Positions 35,043-44,227 of a stretch of 64,000 bases of DNA are shown here, one piece after another (positions within the stretch are counted from its first letter, which is position 1; each line of letters starts with the position of its first letter). The notes under the pieces are model-generated. The model ran no database searches, was not told the origin of the DNA, and worked only from the letters and a program-made list of their open reading frames with translations. A program made the translations under genes and the position numbers. Source of the stretch: Agaribacillus aureus (GTDB lineage Bacteria > Bacteroidota > Bacteroidia > Cytophagales > Cyclobacteriaceae); NCBI GenBank assembly GCA_030442055.1, contig JAUJEB010000001.1:3311100-3375099 (forward strand). The letters are read 5' to 3'.

Positions 35043-37535
35043 TTATTGCACCAATTCCAGAAATCCTTTTCTTACGGCTTGTCCGTTCCCCAGGTCGATA
35101 ACAAAATAATAAGTGCCCGATGGGACCAGCTTCCCTTTGGAAAACACGCCCTGGTTTGATGAGCCATCCCAAATTACACCTTCATTATCATAGCCGGTAG
35201 CGCTGTAAACCGGGCTACCCCATCGATCAAAGATCATTACCTTATTGTCGGGATAAAACTCTATGTTTTCAATCATCCACTTGTCATTAATGTTATCATT
35301 GTCTGGTGTAAAAGCTTTATAAATGACGAGTTCCTTATCGATAAATACCTCGATTTTTACTTCTATCTCCGTACAGGCTGCCGGTACCTGGTCATCGCAG
35401 ACAAGAACGGGAAATGTTTCAATACCCTCATATTTCTCATTGGAGGTATAGGTAAAGCATAAGCTGCTATCATCATTCTGCCACACCACTTCACCGTTGG
35501 TTGAAACGTAATTCACCGCTTTCAATACCAAAGGATCGTCGTCGGGATCAGTGGCCTCCAAACAAACCTTAACCGGTATGGCATCCTCCGTTATCACCGC
35601 TTTAGGTTGTACCACAGGGACCCCATTGCCAGTCACTTCCACATCAAAGCTGCAGCTGGAAGTATTTCCGCTGGCGTCCCGGGCGGTATAGGACACAATG
35701 GTAGTCCCTTTGGGAAAACCATCTCCCGGATTGTGTGTGCCAAGCAGGGTTACAGGTGCACAATTATCTGATGCCGTCGGCAAGTCCCATGAAACTACAG
35801 CCTGCTCAAGTGCACTGTCATAATCAGAGATAATCAGTGTGGGGGAGCATTGTTCAATAACCGGCGCGATGTGATCTTCAACTGTGACATTAAAGCTACA
35901 TACTGCTTCGTTCCCGGAAGGATCTTGAGCGGTATATGAAATAACAGTAGTTCCCGGTGAAAATCTGTCCCCGGGGTCATGACTGCTGACAAAAGTGCTC
36001 ACGCTGCAATTGTCAGAAGCAGACGGTGGGTTCCAGTTCACAGCGACTTCGCAGTCAGATCCGGTTAAATTGATTACCAGATCACCCGGGCAATCGGTTA
36101 TAACCGGAGACGTGTTGTCATTAATCGTTACATCGAAGTCACAGACAGCAATGTTCCCTGCCTGATCGGTGGCAGTGTAAGTGACCGTTGTCAAGCCCAA
36201 TGGAAACCTATCCCCGGGATTATGGCTGCTGACAAAAGTGTTTACCTTGCAGTTATCAGTCGCCACAGGCAGCGTCCAGCTAACGCTCTCATTGCAATCA
36301 GCTCCTGAAAGATTCGTCACGATGTCGGCAGGACAATTGGTAATAACGGGCGATATATTGTCATTTACGGTTACATCAAAACTACATTCGACGGCATTAT
36401 CGGAGTCATCGATAGCCCTGTAAGTGACCGTGGTAACACCATGTGAAAAGGCATCTCCCGGATTATGGCTGCTAACAAATGATTTGATGCCACAATTATC
36501 CGAAGCGGATGGCGCGGTCCAGCTGACTGTCTCTTCGCAATTACTTCCGGTTATACTCACTACTATATCGGCCGGACAATTGGAAATCACAGGAAGAATT
36601 TTATCATTTACCGTTACGTTAAAACTGCAGCTAGACGAATTACCGGCGGCATCCCTGGCGGTATAAGTGACGGTTGTGGTACCCAGCGGGAATTCATCTC
36701 CGGAATTGAAATTGCTGACAAAAGAAATGACACCGACATTATCAGTGGCATTAGGCAGTGTCCAGCTGACCGTTTCGTTGCAATCCGAGCCAGTCATATC
36801 TACTTCCTGATTAGCAGGACAGTTGGAAATAACCGGAGGTGTGACGTCATTTTGCGTAGGCGTGGAATTACCGTAGCTATCTGCACAAAAATCGGTGCCC
36901 AAGCAATTAATCCCGTTATCCTGGCATCCAACTCCCGTAGGAAAGGCAGGACAGCTGCCATCGCTGCATTTCATACAACCGGGAGTCATATTTTCGAAAT
37001 GGTTGGTTATACTCACAGTTCCAGTTCCAGACCACACCAGGGTTTCCAGAGAATTTTCGAGGTCAACACCGCCATTAAGTGTGCCATTAACGATTATTTC
37101 AAACGTACAGGCGTTGCCATTTTCACATCCGCCATTCCGGGGGATAAACTTAATATGACGCCCTACATTGACAGTGACACCGGCCGGAATAATTATTTTA
37201 CCATTTCCTTCTGCATTAATGATCAGATCTTCGGTAATGGTAATGTTGGCCGGTGCATCAAATGTAAAAACGTCATCATCACCTATGAAGACGGTTTTTC
37301 CCAGCTCAAGCCTGTCAATGGTAGCTGTGGCACAGGTGCCACTATAGTTTTGAGAAGATGAACCTATAAAATCTACATCACAGTTCTGGCCATAGGCGGT
37401 AAGCACTGCCCCGACAGTGAAAAGAAGGAAAAGTATCTTCCTGGAAAAAAAATAAAAAATGCCGTTTGCAGGCAGATAAGAGCTATGTTTTTTCTGGAAC
37501 GGACAAAAACAACATAGATAGCTTAAAAATTTCAT
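35043..37535 (-). CDS. HYR-repeat adhesin with T9SS type B sorting domain
   Basis: An 830-residue secreted protein. The N-terminus has about 30 polar residues before a hydrophobic segment ending AVLTAYGQ (about residue 49), so the true start may be internal. A beta-helix-like domain (about 55-180) with several Cys comes first. Five HYR domains of about 81 residues follow (about 230-635), each with PVI.NCP, a SW..P.A.DN motif and GTT.V.Y.A.D. A cadherin-like segment (about 640-725) and a gliding-motility-type C-terminal domain follow (about 735-830: YKAFTPDNDNINDKW, FDRWGSPVY, PSGTYYFVIDLGNG). That domain directs export through the type IX machinery. The repeats suggest adhesion or matrix binding. 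It heads the operon with PorP/SprF, PD40 and kinase genes. Confidence 0.93.
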   Translation of the reverse strand: MKFLSYLCCFCPFQKKHSSYLPANGIFYFFSRKILFLLFTVGAVLTAYGQNCDVDFIGSSSQNYSGTCATATIDRLELGKTVFIGDDDVFTFDAPANITITEDLIINAEGNGKIIIPAGVTVNVGRHIKFIPRNGGCENGNACTFEIIVNGTLNGGVDLENSLETLVWSGTGTVSITNHFENMTPGCMKCSDGSCPAFPTGVGCQDNGINCLGTDFCADSYGNSTPTQNDVTPPVISNCPANQEVDMTGSDCNETVSWTLPNATDNVGVISFVSNFNSGDEFPLGTTTVTYTARDAAGNSSSCSFNVTVNDKILPVISNCPADIVVSITGSNCEETVSWTAPSASDNCGIKSFVSSHNPGDAFSHGVTTVTYRAIDDSDNAVECSFDVTVNDNISPVITNCPADIVTNLSGADCNESVSWTLPVATDNCKVNTFVSSHNPGDRFPLGLTTVTYTATDQAGNIAVCDFDVTINDNTSPVITDCPGDLVINLTGSDCEVAVNWNPPSASDNCSVSTFVSSHDPGDRFSPGTTVISYTAQDPSGNEAVCSFNVTVEDHIAPVIEQCSPTLIISDYDSALEQAVVSWDLPTASDNCAPVTLLGTHNPGDGFPKGTTIVSYTARDASGNTSSCSFDVEVTGNGVPVVQPKAVITEDAIPVKVCLEATDPDDDPLVLKAVNYVSTNGEVVWQNDDSSLCFTYTSNEKYEGIETFPVLVCDDQVPAACTEIEVKIEVFIDKELVIYKAFTPDNDNINDKWMIENIEFYPDNKVMIFDRWGSPVYSATGYDNEGVIWDGSSNQGVFSKGKLVPSGTYYFVIDLGNGQAVRKGFLELVQ
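35630..36850. repeat. Five tandem repeats of about 243 bp encoding HYR domains
   Basis: In-frame DNA repeats inside the adhesin gene, about 243 bp each. The first four copies in reading order are the most alike, with repeated phrases such as FVSSHNPGD and NCPADI; the fifth has diverged (LLGTHNPGD). The similarity at DNA level also opens mirror frames on the other strand. Such arrays can gain or lose copies by recombination. Confidence 0.7.
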
Positions 37536-37779
37536 CCCTAATTACAATTACCAGAACATATAGTTCCGATTTTTTTCCATTAACCGTTTATATTATATAA
37601 CTTCAAAAACGAAAAAACCAGGCCATATTAAAAGCCCATTCAAGGTGAAATCTTACACACTTGCTTTATCCAGTCATATAGTTATCTCAATATAAATTGG
37701 GAAAAGGAACTAAAAAGGCAACAATAAAGTATTAATATCGTATTGGATAGTATTACTATTATTTTATATGGCAAAACTT

Positions 37780-37787
37780 TATATTTG
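37780..37787 (+). promoter_or_regulatory. Promoter -7 element for the exporter operon
   Basis: TATATTTG is a full match to TAnnTTTG about 100 bases before the ABC gene; the -33 element is not clear. The rest of the 350-base divergent gap (37536-37885) is AT-rich and holds no gene I can support, including no obvious peptide substrate. Confidence 0.4.
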
Positions 37788-37885
37788 TATGTATCGGAAT
37801 GTTCAAATAAACAAAGTAGACTCCCCTAACTTTAACATCCTCAAGTGAAATTTAAGGACACACCCAAACTATCAACAAGTCCAAG

Positions 37886-40045
37886 ATGAACAGTAACAAT
37901 ATCACACAAATTATTCGGGAGGTTTCACAGCTTTTGGGCCAGGAGCATAGCGATTTCATGCTAACTGATCAATACCTATCAACCCGCGACTACGCACTGG
38001 ACCAGGTGGTTGAATTCAAAAGAGATCTGATCGAAGTCGGTAATAGCGCCCACGTAATTTTCCTGGAGAACTCTTTGCCTTTAGATGAGTTCCCGGCCTT
38101 TCTCGACGATATAGCTTTACCGGTGGTAGTTTTCCTGAGGGCCGACAACGAGCTTCATCCGGCAATCTTATACCGGCAAAGGCAAAAAATACTCTGCCTG
38201 CGACCGGATCTGGATGATCCACCGGTCGATTTTACCCAGGAAGATTTTAACATACTACTTACCGATAGCAACAAGGAAGTGGTGTTTCTGGGTGCGTTTT
38301 CATACAAAAGCCTGGTAAGTGATAACCCCGAAGATGAGGAAAAGGGAACCCCTTTCACGCCGATGAAAAGACTATTCAGGCTTTTGTCCGAGGAAAAAAG
38401 GGATATTGTCAACATCTTCATTTACGCCATCTTTATCGGTCTTATTGGGCTTACATTACCACTGGGGATACAGGCTACGATCGAGCTGGTGTCAGGAGGT
38501 GTCGTGGTTAGCTCCGTGTATATTTTGATTTCTCTGGTTATTGTCGGTGTGCTGGCTGCCGGTGGATTGCAGGTAATGCAAATCACGATCGTGGAATACC
38601 TGCAAAGGCGAATTTTTACCAAGGCGGCGCTCGAATTTGCTTTTAGAGTTCCAAGAATTAAGGTCGAAGCCATCATCAACCAATATGCACCGGAACTGAT
38701 GAACCGGTTTTTTGATGTACTGACTTTGCAAAAAGGGCTTCCCAAACTATTAATAGATCTGACAGCCGCCTCCATGCAGATCCTTTTTGGATTAATCCTG
38801 CTGTCGTTCTACCATCCTTTTTTCGTTTTCTTTGGCGTGCTGCTCCTTGGGACCCTCACGTTGATATTTTACCTGACCGGACCGAAGGGCCTCAGAACAT
38901 CTATTAAGGAGTCCAAATTTAAATATAAAGTGGTCTACTGGCTTGAAGAACTTGCCAGAACGATCAACTCTTTTAAAATATCAGGTAATACTACCCTACC
39001 AATTAAAAGGACCGAATATAATATCAATAACTACCTGAAAAACAGAAAAGCACATTTCAGGGTATTAATCACCCAGTACATGCATGTCATTCTGTTTAAG
39101 GCAATCATCACCGGAGGCTTGTTGATTATAGGAACTGTTTTGGTCATCCAAAGGGAAATTACCCTGGGGCAGTTCGTCGCCTCGGAGGTGATCATTATCC
39201 TGATTCTCGGTTCTGTTGAAAAGATTATTTTATACATGGATGTCGTTTATGATTTATTGACTGCCGTCGACAAAATCGCCCATGTTACTGACATCCCATT
39301 AGAAAAAAGCGGCGGTATCAATATATCGCGTGGTAGCAATGGCAAAGGATTTTCAATAGATGTGCACAATCTGAAATATAAATTCCCCAATGCCGGCGAA
39401 TACGCTTTGGAAGACATTAACCTGAAGATCAGTCCGGGCGAGAAAGTTTGTATCGCCGGTGGCAGCGGGTCCGGAAAAACTTCCCTTGTAAACACCCTGT
39501 CGGGACTTCACTATGATTATGAAGGAATTATTACCATCAACGGTGTTTCGCTGCGGGACCTGGACTTAAGCAATTTGCGGGATCAGATCGGTAAAAATGT
39601 GTCCCAGGAAGACATCTTTGACGGAACTATTTTAGAAAACATTCTGGTAGGAAAACCCCACTCCACACCCCAGCAAGCCATAGCCTGTATCAAGGCAGTA
39701 GGGCTCGATGAGACCATTAACCAACTGCCGGATGGCCTCGATACACATATTGTCAGCGGAGGCAAGGGCTACTCCAGCTCGTTTATCAACCGGTTTATCT
39801 TAGCGCGGTGTCTGGCAAAGAATCCCCGATTGCTAATTTTAAATGATTTTTTTGTCTCATTCACAAAATCAGACAAATTGGAGCTTATCCATCTTTTGGC
39901 AGGAAAAGACCATCATTGGACACTGCTGGCCATTTCAAATGATCCTGTTATTATGGCGGCCTGCGACAGTGTAATAGTGATGGAAAACGGGACCATAAAG
40001 GCACGTGACTCCTATGAAGCACTACTAGAGCAAAAATTGATATAA
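37886..40045 (+). CDS. ABC exporter subunit with degenerate ATPase and peptidase-like domain
   Basis: A 719-residue protein with the layout of type I secretion/bacteriocin exporters. An N-terminal C39-like domain (about 1-145) lacks the catalytic Cys and His pattern. An ABC transmembrane domain follows (about 175-460), then the nucleotide-binding domain (about 485-715). Walker A is intact (GGSGSGKTSL, about 524). The signature is VSGGKGYSSS instead of LSGGQ. Walker B reads LLILNDFF where DE is expected, and the D-loop and switch His are replaced (SFTKSD, AISND). Hydrolysis should be weak or need a partner. An HlyD-type adaptor and a TolC channel are encoded next, so a full envelope exporter is likely. 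The substrate is unknown and no candidate peptide is nearby. Confidence 0.88.
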   Translation: MNSNNITQIIREVSQLLGQEHSDFMLTDQYLSTRDYALDQVVEFKRDLIEVGNSAHVIFLENSLPLDEFPAFLDDIALPVVVFLRADNELHPAILYRQRQKILCLRPDLDDPPVDFTQEDFNILLTDSNKEVVFLGAFSYKSLVSDNPEDEEKGTPFTPMKRLFRLLSEEKRDIVNIFIYAIFIGLIGLTLPLGIQATIELVSGGVVVSSVYILISLVIVGVLAAGGLQVMQITIVEYLQRRIFTKAALEFAFRVPRIKVEAIINQYAPELMNRFFDVLTLQKGLPKLLIDLTAASMQILFGLILLSFYHPFFVFFGVLLLGTLTLIFYLTGPKGLRTSIKESKFKYKVVYWLEELARTINSFKISGNTTLPIKRTEYNINNYLKNRKAHFRVLITQYMHVILFKAIITGGLLIIGTVLVIQREITLGQFVASEVIIILILGSVEKIILYMDVVYDLLTAVDKIAHVTDIPLEKSGGINISRGSNGKGFSIDVHNLKYKFPNAGEYALEDINLKISPGEKVCIAGGSGSGKTSLVNTLSGLHYDYEGIITINGVSLRDLDLSNLRDQIGKNVSQEDIFDGTILENILVGKPHSTPQQAIACIKAVGLDETINQLPDGLDTHIVSGGKGYSSSFINRFILARCLAKNPRLLILNDFFVSFTKSDKLELIHLLAGKDHHWTLLAISNDPVIMAACDSVIVMENGTIKARDSYEALLEQKLI

Positions 40046-40074
40046 ACTTATTTTGGGCAAGATTCCTTAAAACC

Positions 40075-41439
40075 ATGTTGAACATATCCAAACGGACATT
40101 AGGCGAAAATATTAACGAGGACAAGTACTACGTCCTGCGTACGTTAAGAACCCCGGGTGCGGGCAGAATACTGGCCAGGGCACTACTTATCGTAGGGTTT
40201 CTCTTTTTCCTGTTCCTCTTTCTACCATGGCAGCAAAATGTACGGGGTACCGGTAAGGTCACTGCTTTCACTCCTCAGGACAGGCCACAAAATATTGAAT
40301 CGGCCATTGCAGGAAGGATCTCTAATTGGAAAGTGAAGGAAGGGCAATTCGTAGAGAGGGGAGATACTATTCTAATACTGTCAGAAATAAAGGATAAATA
40401 TTTTGACCCTGAGCTGCTCCTTCGCCTTGATGAGCAAATCCATGCCAAAAGAAGCAGTATCGAATCAAAAAAGAAAAAAGCCGACGCCTTACAGGATCAG
40501 ATCGCCGCACTGGAAGAAGCTGTTGAGGTGAAAATGGAACAGACCCGGAACAAAATGCTTCAGGCTGAGCTCAAGCTGGTTAGTGATAGCGTGGACTTTG
40601 AAGCTGAAAAAATCCGATATTCAAACTTCGGCAATCAATACGAGCGGAACAAGAAGCTATATGAGATTGGGAACATTGCGTTGACCAAATTCCAGGACAT
40701 AGAATCAAAACTTCAGGAAAGTAAGATGAAGAAAATTTCCGCCGAAAATAAGTTCCTGGAGTCAAAAGCCGAACTGATCAATACCAGAATACAAATCACC
40801 GGCGTAAAGGCTGAGTACGCTGATAAAATCAGCAAGGCCAGATCCGATTTAAACGCAACCCTTGCAGAGCTATTTGATGCAGAAGGTAGTTTGGCCAAAA
40901 TAAGGAATGAATATGCCAATATGGAAATCAGGAATCAGCAATATCAGGTGATTGCGCCCCAAAGTGGCTTTATGGTGAAGGCTATAAAGGCCGGCCTGGG
41001 AGAAACCATCAAGGAAGGTGAAGCCGTTGCCACAATCATGCCGGCCACACCTGAAATCGCCGTAGAAATGTACGTTAAGGCCATGGATGTCCCATTAATT
41101 TCAAAAGGAAGAAAGGTGAGAATACTGTTTGATGGCTGGCCTGCACTTCAGTTTTCAGGATGGCCCAGTGCTTCGGTGGGAACTTTTGGAGGAACCGTGA
41201 AAGTAATTGACTATATAAATAGTACCGGCGGTGAATTCCGGATGCTGGTGACACCCGACCCCAATGATGAACCATGGCCGTCACAGTTGCGGGTTGGTTC
41301 GGGAACCAAAGGATGGGTAATGCTGGAAAATGTTCCCATCTGGTATGAGATATGGAGACAGTTAAACGGCTTCCCTCCAAGCCTGTACGAAGAACCCGCA
41401 AAAAAACCGGCCATAACAGAAAAGGAGGAAAAGTCATGA
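40075..41439 (+). CDS. HlyD-family adaptor of the ABC exporter
   Basis: A 454-residue membrane fusion protein. A cytoplasmic N-terminus is followed by a helix (about 31-51, ARALLIVGFLFFLFLFLPW), the first lipoyl half (IAGRISNWKVKEGQFVERGD), a very long coiled-coil hairpin (about 115-300), the second lipoyl half (VIAPQSGFMVKAIKAGLGET), and a beta-barrel region with an insertion rich in Trp, Gly and Ser (about 350-400). The hairpin is longer than in the EmrA homologue at 4929, closer to type I secretion HlyD proteins. It lies 29 bases after the ABC gene, and its stop overlaps the start of the TolC gene (ATGA). Confidence 0.9.
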   Translation: MLNISKRTLGENINEDKYYVLRTLRTPGAGRILARALLIVGFLFFLFLFLPWQQNVRGTGKVTAFTPQDRPQNIESAIAGRISNWKVKEGQFVERGDTILILSEIKDKYFDPELLLRLDEQIHAKRSSIESKKKKADALQDQIAALEEAVEVKMEQTRNKMLQAELKLVSDSVDFEAEKIRYSNFGNQYERNKKLYEIGNIALTKFQDIESKLQESKMKKISAENKFLESKAELINTRIQITGVKAEYADKISKARSDLNATLAELFDAEGSLAKIRNEYANMEIRNQQYQVIAPQSGFMVKAIKAGLGETIKEGEAVATIMPATPEIAVEMYVKAMDVPLISKGRKVRILFDGWPALQFSGWPSASVGTFGGTVKVIDYINSTGGEFRMLVTPDPNDEPWPSQLRVGSGTKGWVMLENVPIWYEIWRQLNGFPPSLYEEPAKKPAITEKEEKS

Positions 41440-42911
41440 CAAAAGGACTTACAATTTTGGTCCTGGTCAGTACTTTGCTTTTTCATTCAAAACCAATACA
41501 ATCCCAGGATCTGGATGCTTTCCCGCTCAATGATGTACTGGAGCTTCCCGATACGGTAAAAGTCTTCAGCATTGAAGATTTATACGGGATCATCTTTGCC
41601 TATCATCCGGTGGTCAAGCAAGCTAATTTGCTGGAAGAGACCGCACGCCAGGAAATAAGACTGGCAAAGGGAGCTTTTGACCCAAAACTGGAAGCTAGCT
41701 GGGATGTTAAAAATTTCAAAGATGATGAGTATTACAATATCCTGAATACTTCCCTGAAGGTACCGGTTTGGTTTCCGATAGATCCCAAAATAAGTGTAGA
41801 TCGCAACAGGGGCGTTTACCTGAATCCGGAAAGCTCCATCCCAAATAGTAATAATAATTTGCAGGTTACTACAGGAATCAGCATCCCTTTAGGCAAAGGG
41901 CTAATCATCGACAACAGGAGGGCAACAGTAAAGCAGGCCATGTTGTTTACCGATATTCTGGAAGCAGAACAAATCAAAATGATCAACAAAATATTATTGC
42001 AGGCAAGCAAGGACTATTGGAATTGGTATTTTGATTTCTACAACTTCCTGCTGTTACAAAGGAGTATAAACATAGCACAACAAATTTTTGACAGGGTCAA
42101 GTTAAATTACCAGTTTGGCGAAGCGGCAGTGGTGGATACCGTACAGGCACAAATCACCCTCCAAAACCGGCGTATAGAAGCACAGGAAGCAACCATTAAC
42201 TTTATAAGGAGCGGGTTGATATTATCAAATCATCTGTGGGGAGAGAATGAAGCCCCATTAGAGTTAAGTCCGAACGCCGGCCCGGTCCCGGCAGACTCCA
42301 TATTGGTTATCCCCAATCAGCAAGACCTGGAAACATTGCTTGAGCTGGCAAAAGTTAACCATCCTGATTTGATGAAGTTAAGTACTAAAATTGAACAGCT
42401 GGCGGTAAAAAACCAATTGAACAGGGAAAACCTTAAACCTCAAATTGACTTAAACTACAACCTCATTGATCAGCCCTTTAGCCGTGAAGGCGCCTCGTCG
42501 GAGCTGACTTTTAATGATAATTATAAATTCGGTGTCAGCTTTGGTTTTCCTTTGTTATTGAGAAAAGAGAGGGCTAAGCTTCAAAAAACAAATATCAATA
42601 TACTGGAAACTCAATATGAACTAAGTCTCAGACAAAAGCAGATATTGACTGAAATCAGGGCCTCCTATGTACAATTAACCAATACCTCCACCATTATCCG
42701 TCAACAGAGATTGGCCACTGATAACTACCAGCGATTGCTTCAGGCGGAACTATTTAACCTCCAAAACGGAGAAAGTGACTTGTTCAGAATCAACTTTCAA
42801 CAGGATAAGCTATTGCAGGCCCAGTCAAAACTTTTAAAACTGAGAACGCAGTATGAAAAAGCCAGGATTACCCTGCTGTGGGCTGCGGGTGTGCGAAATC
42901 TGAACAATTAA
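41436..42911 (+). CDS. TolC-family outer membrane channel of the ABC exporter
   Basis: An outer membrane efflux protein of about 491 residues. The open frame reaches back to 41352, but the ATG at 41436 is chosen because GGAGG precedes it at good spacing, it overlaps the adaptor stop as ATGA, and a proper signal peptide (cleavage near IQSQ) follows only from there. The mature protein has the OEP repeat helices (YGIIFAYHPVVKQANLLEET, AQITLQNRRIEAQEATINF, RASYVQLTNTSTIIRQQRLA) and barrel strands near LEASWDVKNF and KFGVSFGFPLLL. It completes the three-part exporter. Confidence 0.92.
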   Translation: MTKGLTILVLVSTLLFHSKPIQSQDLDAFPLNDVLELPDTVKVFSIEDLYGIIFAYHPVVKQANLLEETARQEIRLAKGAFDPKLEASWDVKNFKDDEYYNILNTSLKVPVWFPIDPKISVDRNRGVYLNPESSIPNSNNNLQVTTGISIPLGKGLIIDNRRATVKQAMLFTDILEAEQIKMINKILLQASKDYWNWYFDFYNFLLLQRSINIAQQIFDRVKLNYQFGEAAVVDTVQAQITLQNRRIEAQEATINFIRSGLILSNHLWGENEAPLELSPNAGPVPADSILVIPNQQDLETLLELAKVNHPDLMKLSTKIEQLAVKNQLNRENLKPQIDLNYNLIDQPFSREGASSELTFNDNYKFGVSFGFPLLLRKERAKLQKTNINILETQYELSLRQKQILTEIRASYVQLTNTSTIIRQQRLATDNYQRLLQAELFNLQNGESDLFRINFQQDKLLQAQSKLLKLRTQYEKARITLLWAAGVRNLNN

Positions 42912-42944
42912 ACGGCAAGGCTATCTGCCAAAAGTGGTGAAATG

Positions 42945-43481
42945 CTACTCCAGCAGTTGCACACCATCATCAGGGGGTCTTGGGACCAGGTTGTGATCAT
43001 TAATAATACGTGCGCAGGTATTCCAACGTAACAGGGGATCTTCTTTGCCGGAAGGCATAACAGCCTCAGATTTTTCATAAAGTTCCATCGCCTCAACGTA
43101 CCATTCATAGGCATCAAACTCACATCCCGGCACGTTAGATTTCAAGGCGACAGTTCCTTGTCTTTCATGAACAATTCCGGAATAGTAATGTTGAAGGTAT
43201 TCGCTGCTAAAGCCTTTAGCCAGCTCCAGGGCGCGCTTTGCGGTTTTGGTGGATCCCGGTGAAAACTGATCAGTTAAAGCCAGCAAAAGCTCTATGGTGG
43301 CCTGCTGATTATCAGGGTCCACACCCAATATATCCAGGCAAATGCTTTCAGCCAACATCGGCTCATTGAGCAGACGATACTTGCCGGCTTTTTCCAGAGC
43401 CGATCCCAAACCTTCCTTTGAAAGTGGTTTTAGCTCAAAGTTTTTAGGGTTGTGTGCTTTTTGGGGTTGTGCTGCCATCAT
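42945..43481 (-). CDS. Conserved TPR-like protein linked to sdhB
   Basis: A 178-residue cytoplasmic protein with no signal peptide or membrane helix. Helical repeats of TPR type fill it: EKAGKYRLLNEPMLAESICL, DPDNQQATIELLLALTDQF, and YEWYVEAMELYEKSEAVMPS. No catalytic motif is seen. Its start overlaps the sdhB stop by four bases, so it is translated with the succinate dehydrogenase subunits. An assembly or regulatory role for the complex is an inference from that coupling alone. Confidence 0.75.
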   Translation of the reverse strand: MMAAQPQKAHNPKNFELKPLSKEGLGSALEKAGKYRLLNEPMLAESICLDILGVDPDNQQATIELLLALTDQFSPGSTKTAKRALELAKGFSSEYLQHYYSGIVHERQGTVALKSNVPGCEFDAYEWYVEAMELYEKSEAVMPSGKEDPLLRWNTCARIINDHNLVPRPPDDGVQLLE

Positions 43482-44227
43482 TTCTCATTTTTTTTAAATA
43501 AACGAAAAAGCTTTTTGAGAGGATCATAGAACCGGTCAGCCACCCTTTCTTTTAGGGGAATAATAGCGTTATCGGTAATGGTAATACTCTCGGGACACAC
43601 GGTTGTGCAACATTTTGTGATGTTGCAAAAGCCTATGCCACCTTCTTCTTTCAGGTTTTTCAGCCGGTCTTCCGTGTCGAGCGGATGCATCTCCAGGGCT
43701 GCGTTAAAAACCATCTGTCTGGGCCCTATAAACGTGTCATGCAATTGATGCTCGCGCAATACATGACACACATCCTGGCACAGGAAGCACTCTATACATT
43801 TGCGAAATTCCTGCACCCGGTCAATATCGGCCTGAAACATTCTCCAGGTGCCATCTTCGTGATCAGGCGGACGCGGTTTAAATTTTTTAATCTTTTGCTT
43901 AACCCGGTAATTCCAGCTAACATCTGTTACCAAATCTTTTATCAGGGGAAAAGCCTTCATAGGCTCAACTTTAACCGGTTTGTCAGTGGGCATATCGCTC
44001 ATACGCGTCATGCACATCAGCTTGGGCCGGCCGTTAATTTCAGCGGAGCAGGAGCCACATTTCCCGGCCTTGCAATTCCACCGGACGGCCAGATCGTTGG
44101 CGTGCTCGGCCTGAATTTGATGTACCGCGTCCAACACAACCATCCCCTCTGAAATTTCAGTGTTATAAGGCTCTAACTTACCGCCCTCATGATCGCCACG
44201 CCATATGTTAAATGTTACAGTTGCCAT
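43478..44227 (-). CDS. sdhB: Succinate dehydrogenase/fumarate reductase iron-sulfur subunit
   Basis: A 249-residue electron-transfer subunit. The N-terminal ferredoxin domain has the [2Fe-2S] ligands in CKAGKCGSCSAEINGRPKLMC-like order (about residues 52-72). The C-terminal domain has CIECFLCQDVC for the [4Fe-4S] cluster and CNITKCCTTVCPE for the third cluster, with the partner Cys residues present. It passes electrons between the flavoprotein and the quinone at the membrane anchor. It shares its start with the end of sdhA. Sequence alone does not decide whether succinate oxidation or fumarate reduction dominates. Confidence 0.94.
   Translation of the reverse strand: MATVTFNIWRGDHEGGKLEPYNTEISEGMVVLDAVHQIQAEHANDLAVRWNCKAGKCGSCSAEINGRPKLMCMTRMSDMPTDKPVKVEPMKAFPLIKDLVTDVSWNYRVKQKIKKFKPRPPDHEDGTWRMFQADIDRVQEFRKCIECFLCQDVCHVLREHQLHDTFIGPRQMVFNAALEMHPLDTEDRLKNLKEEGGIGFCNITKCCTTVCPESITITDNAIIPLKERVADRFYDPLKKLFRLFKKNEK

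Noticed and set aside
36181..36666. Two adjacent 80-codon frames on the plus strand inside the adhesin gene
   Set aside because: They are antisense mirrors of the 243-bp HYR repeats, have the same period, and show no coding features of their own.
35630..36850. Tandem repeats considered as a CRISPR array
   Set aside because: The units are 243 bp, in frame and encode HYR domains; there are no short repeats with unique spacers.
37768..37848. 26-codon frame upstream of the ABC exporter as a possible exported peptide
   Set aside because: It contains the promoter element itself, has no double-glycine leader and looks like chance.
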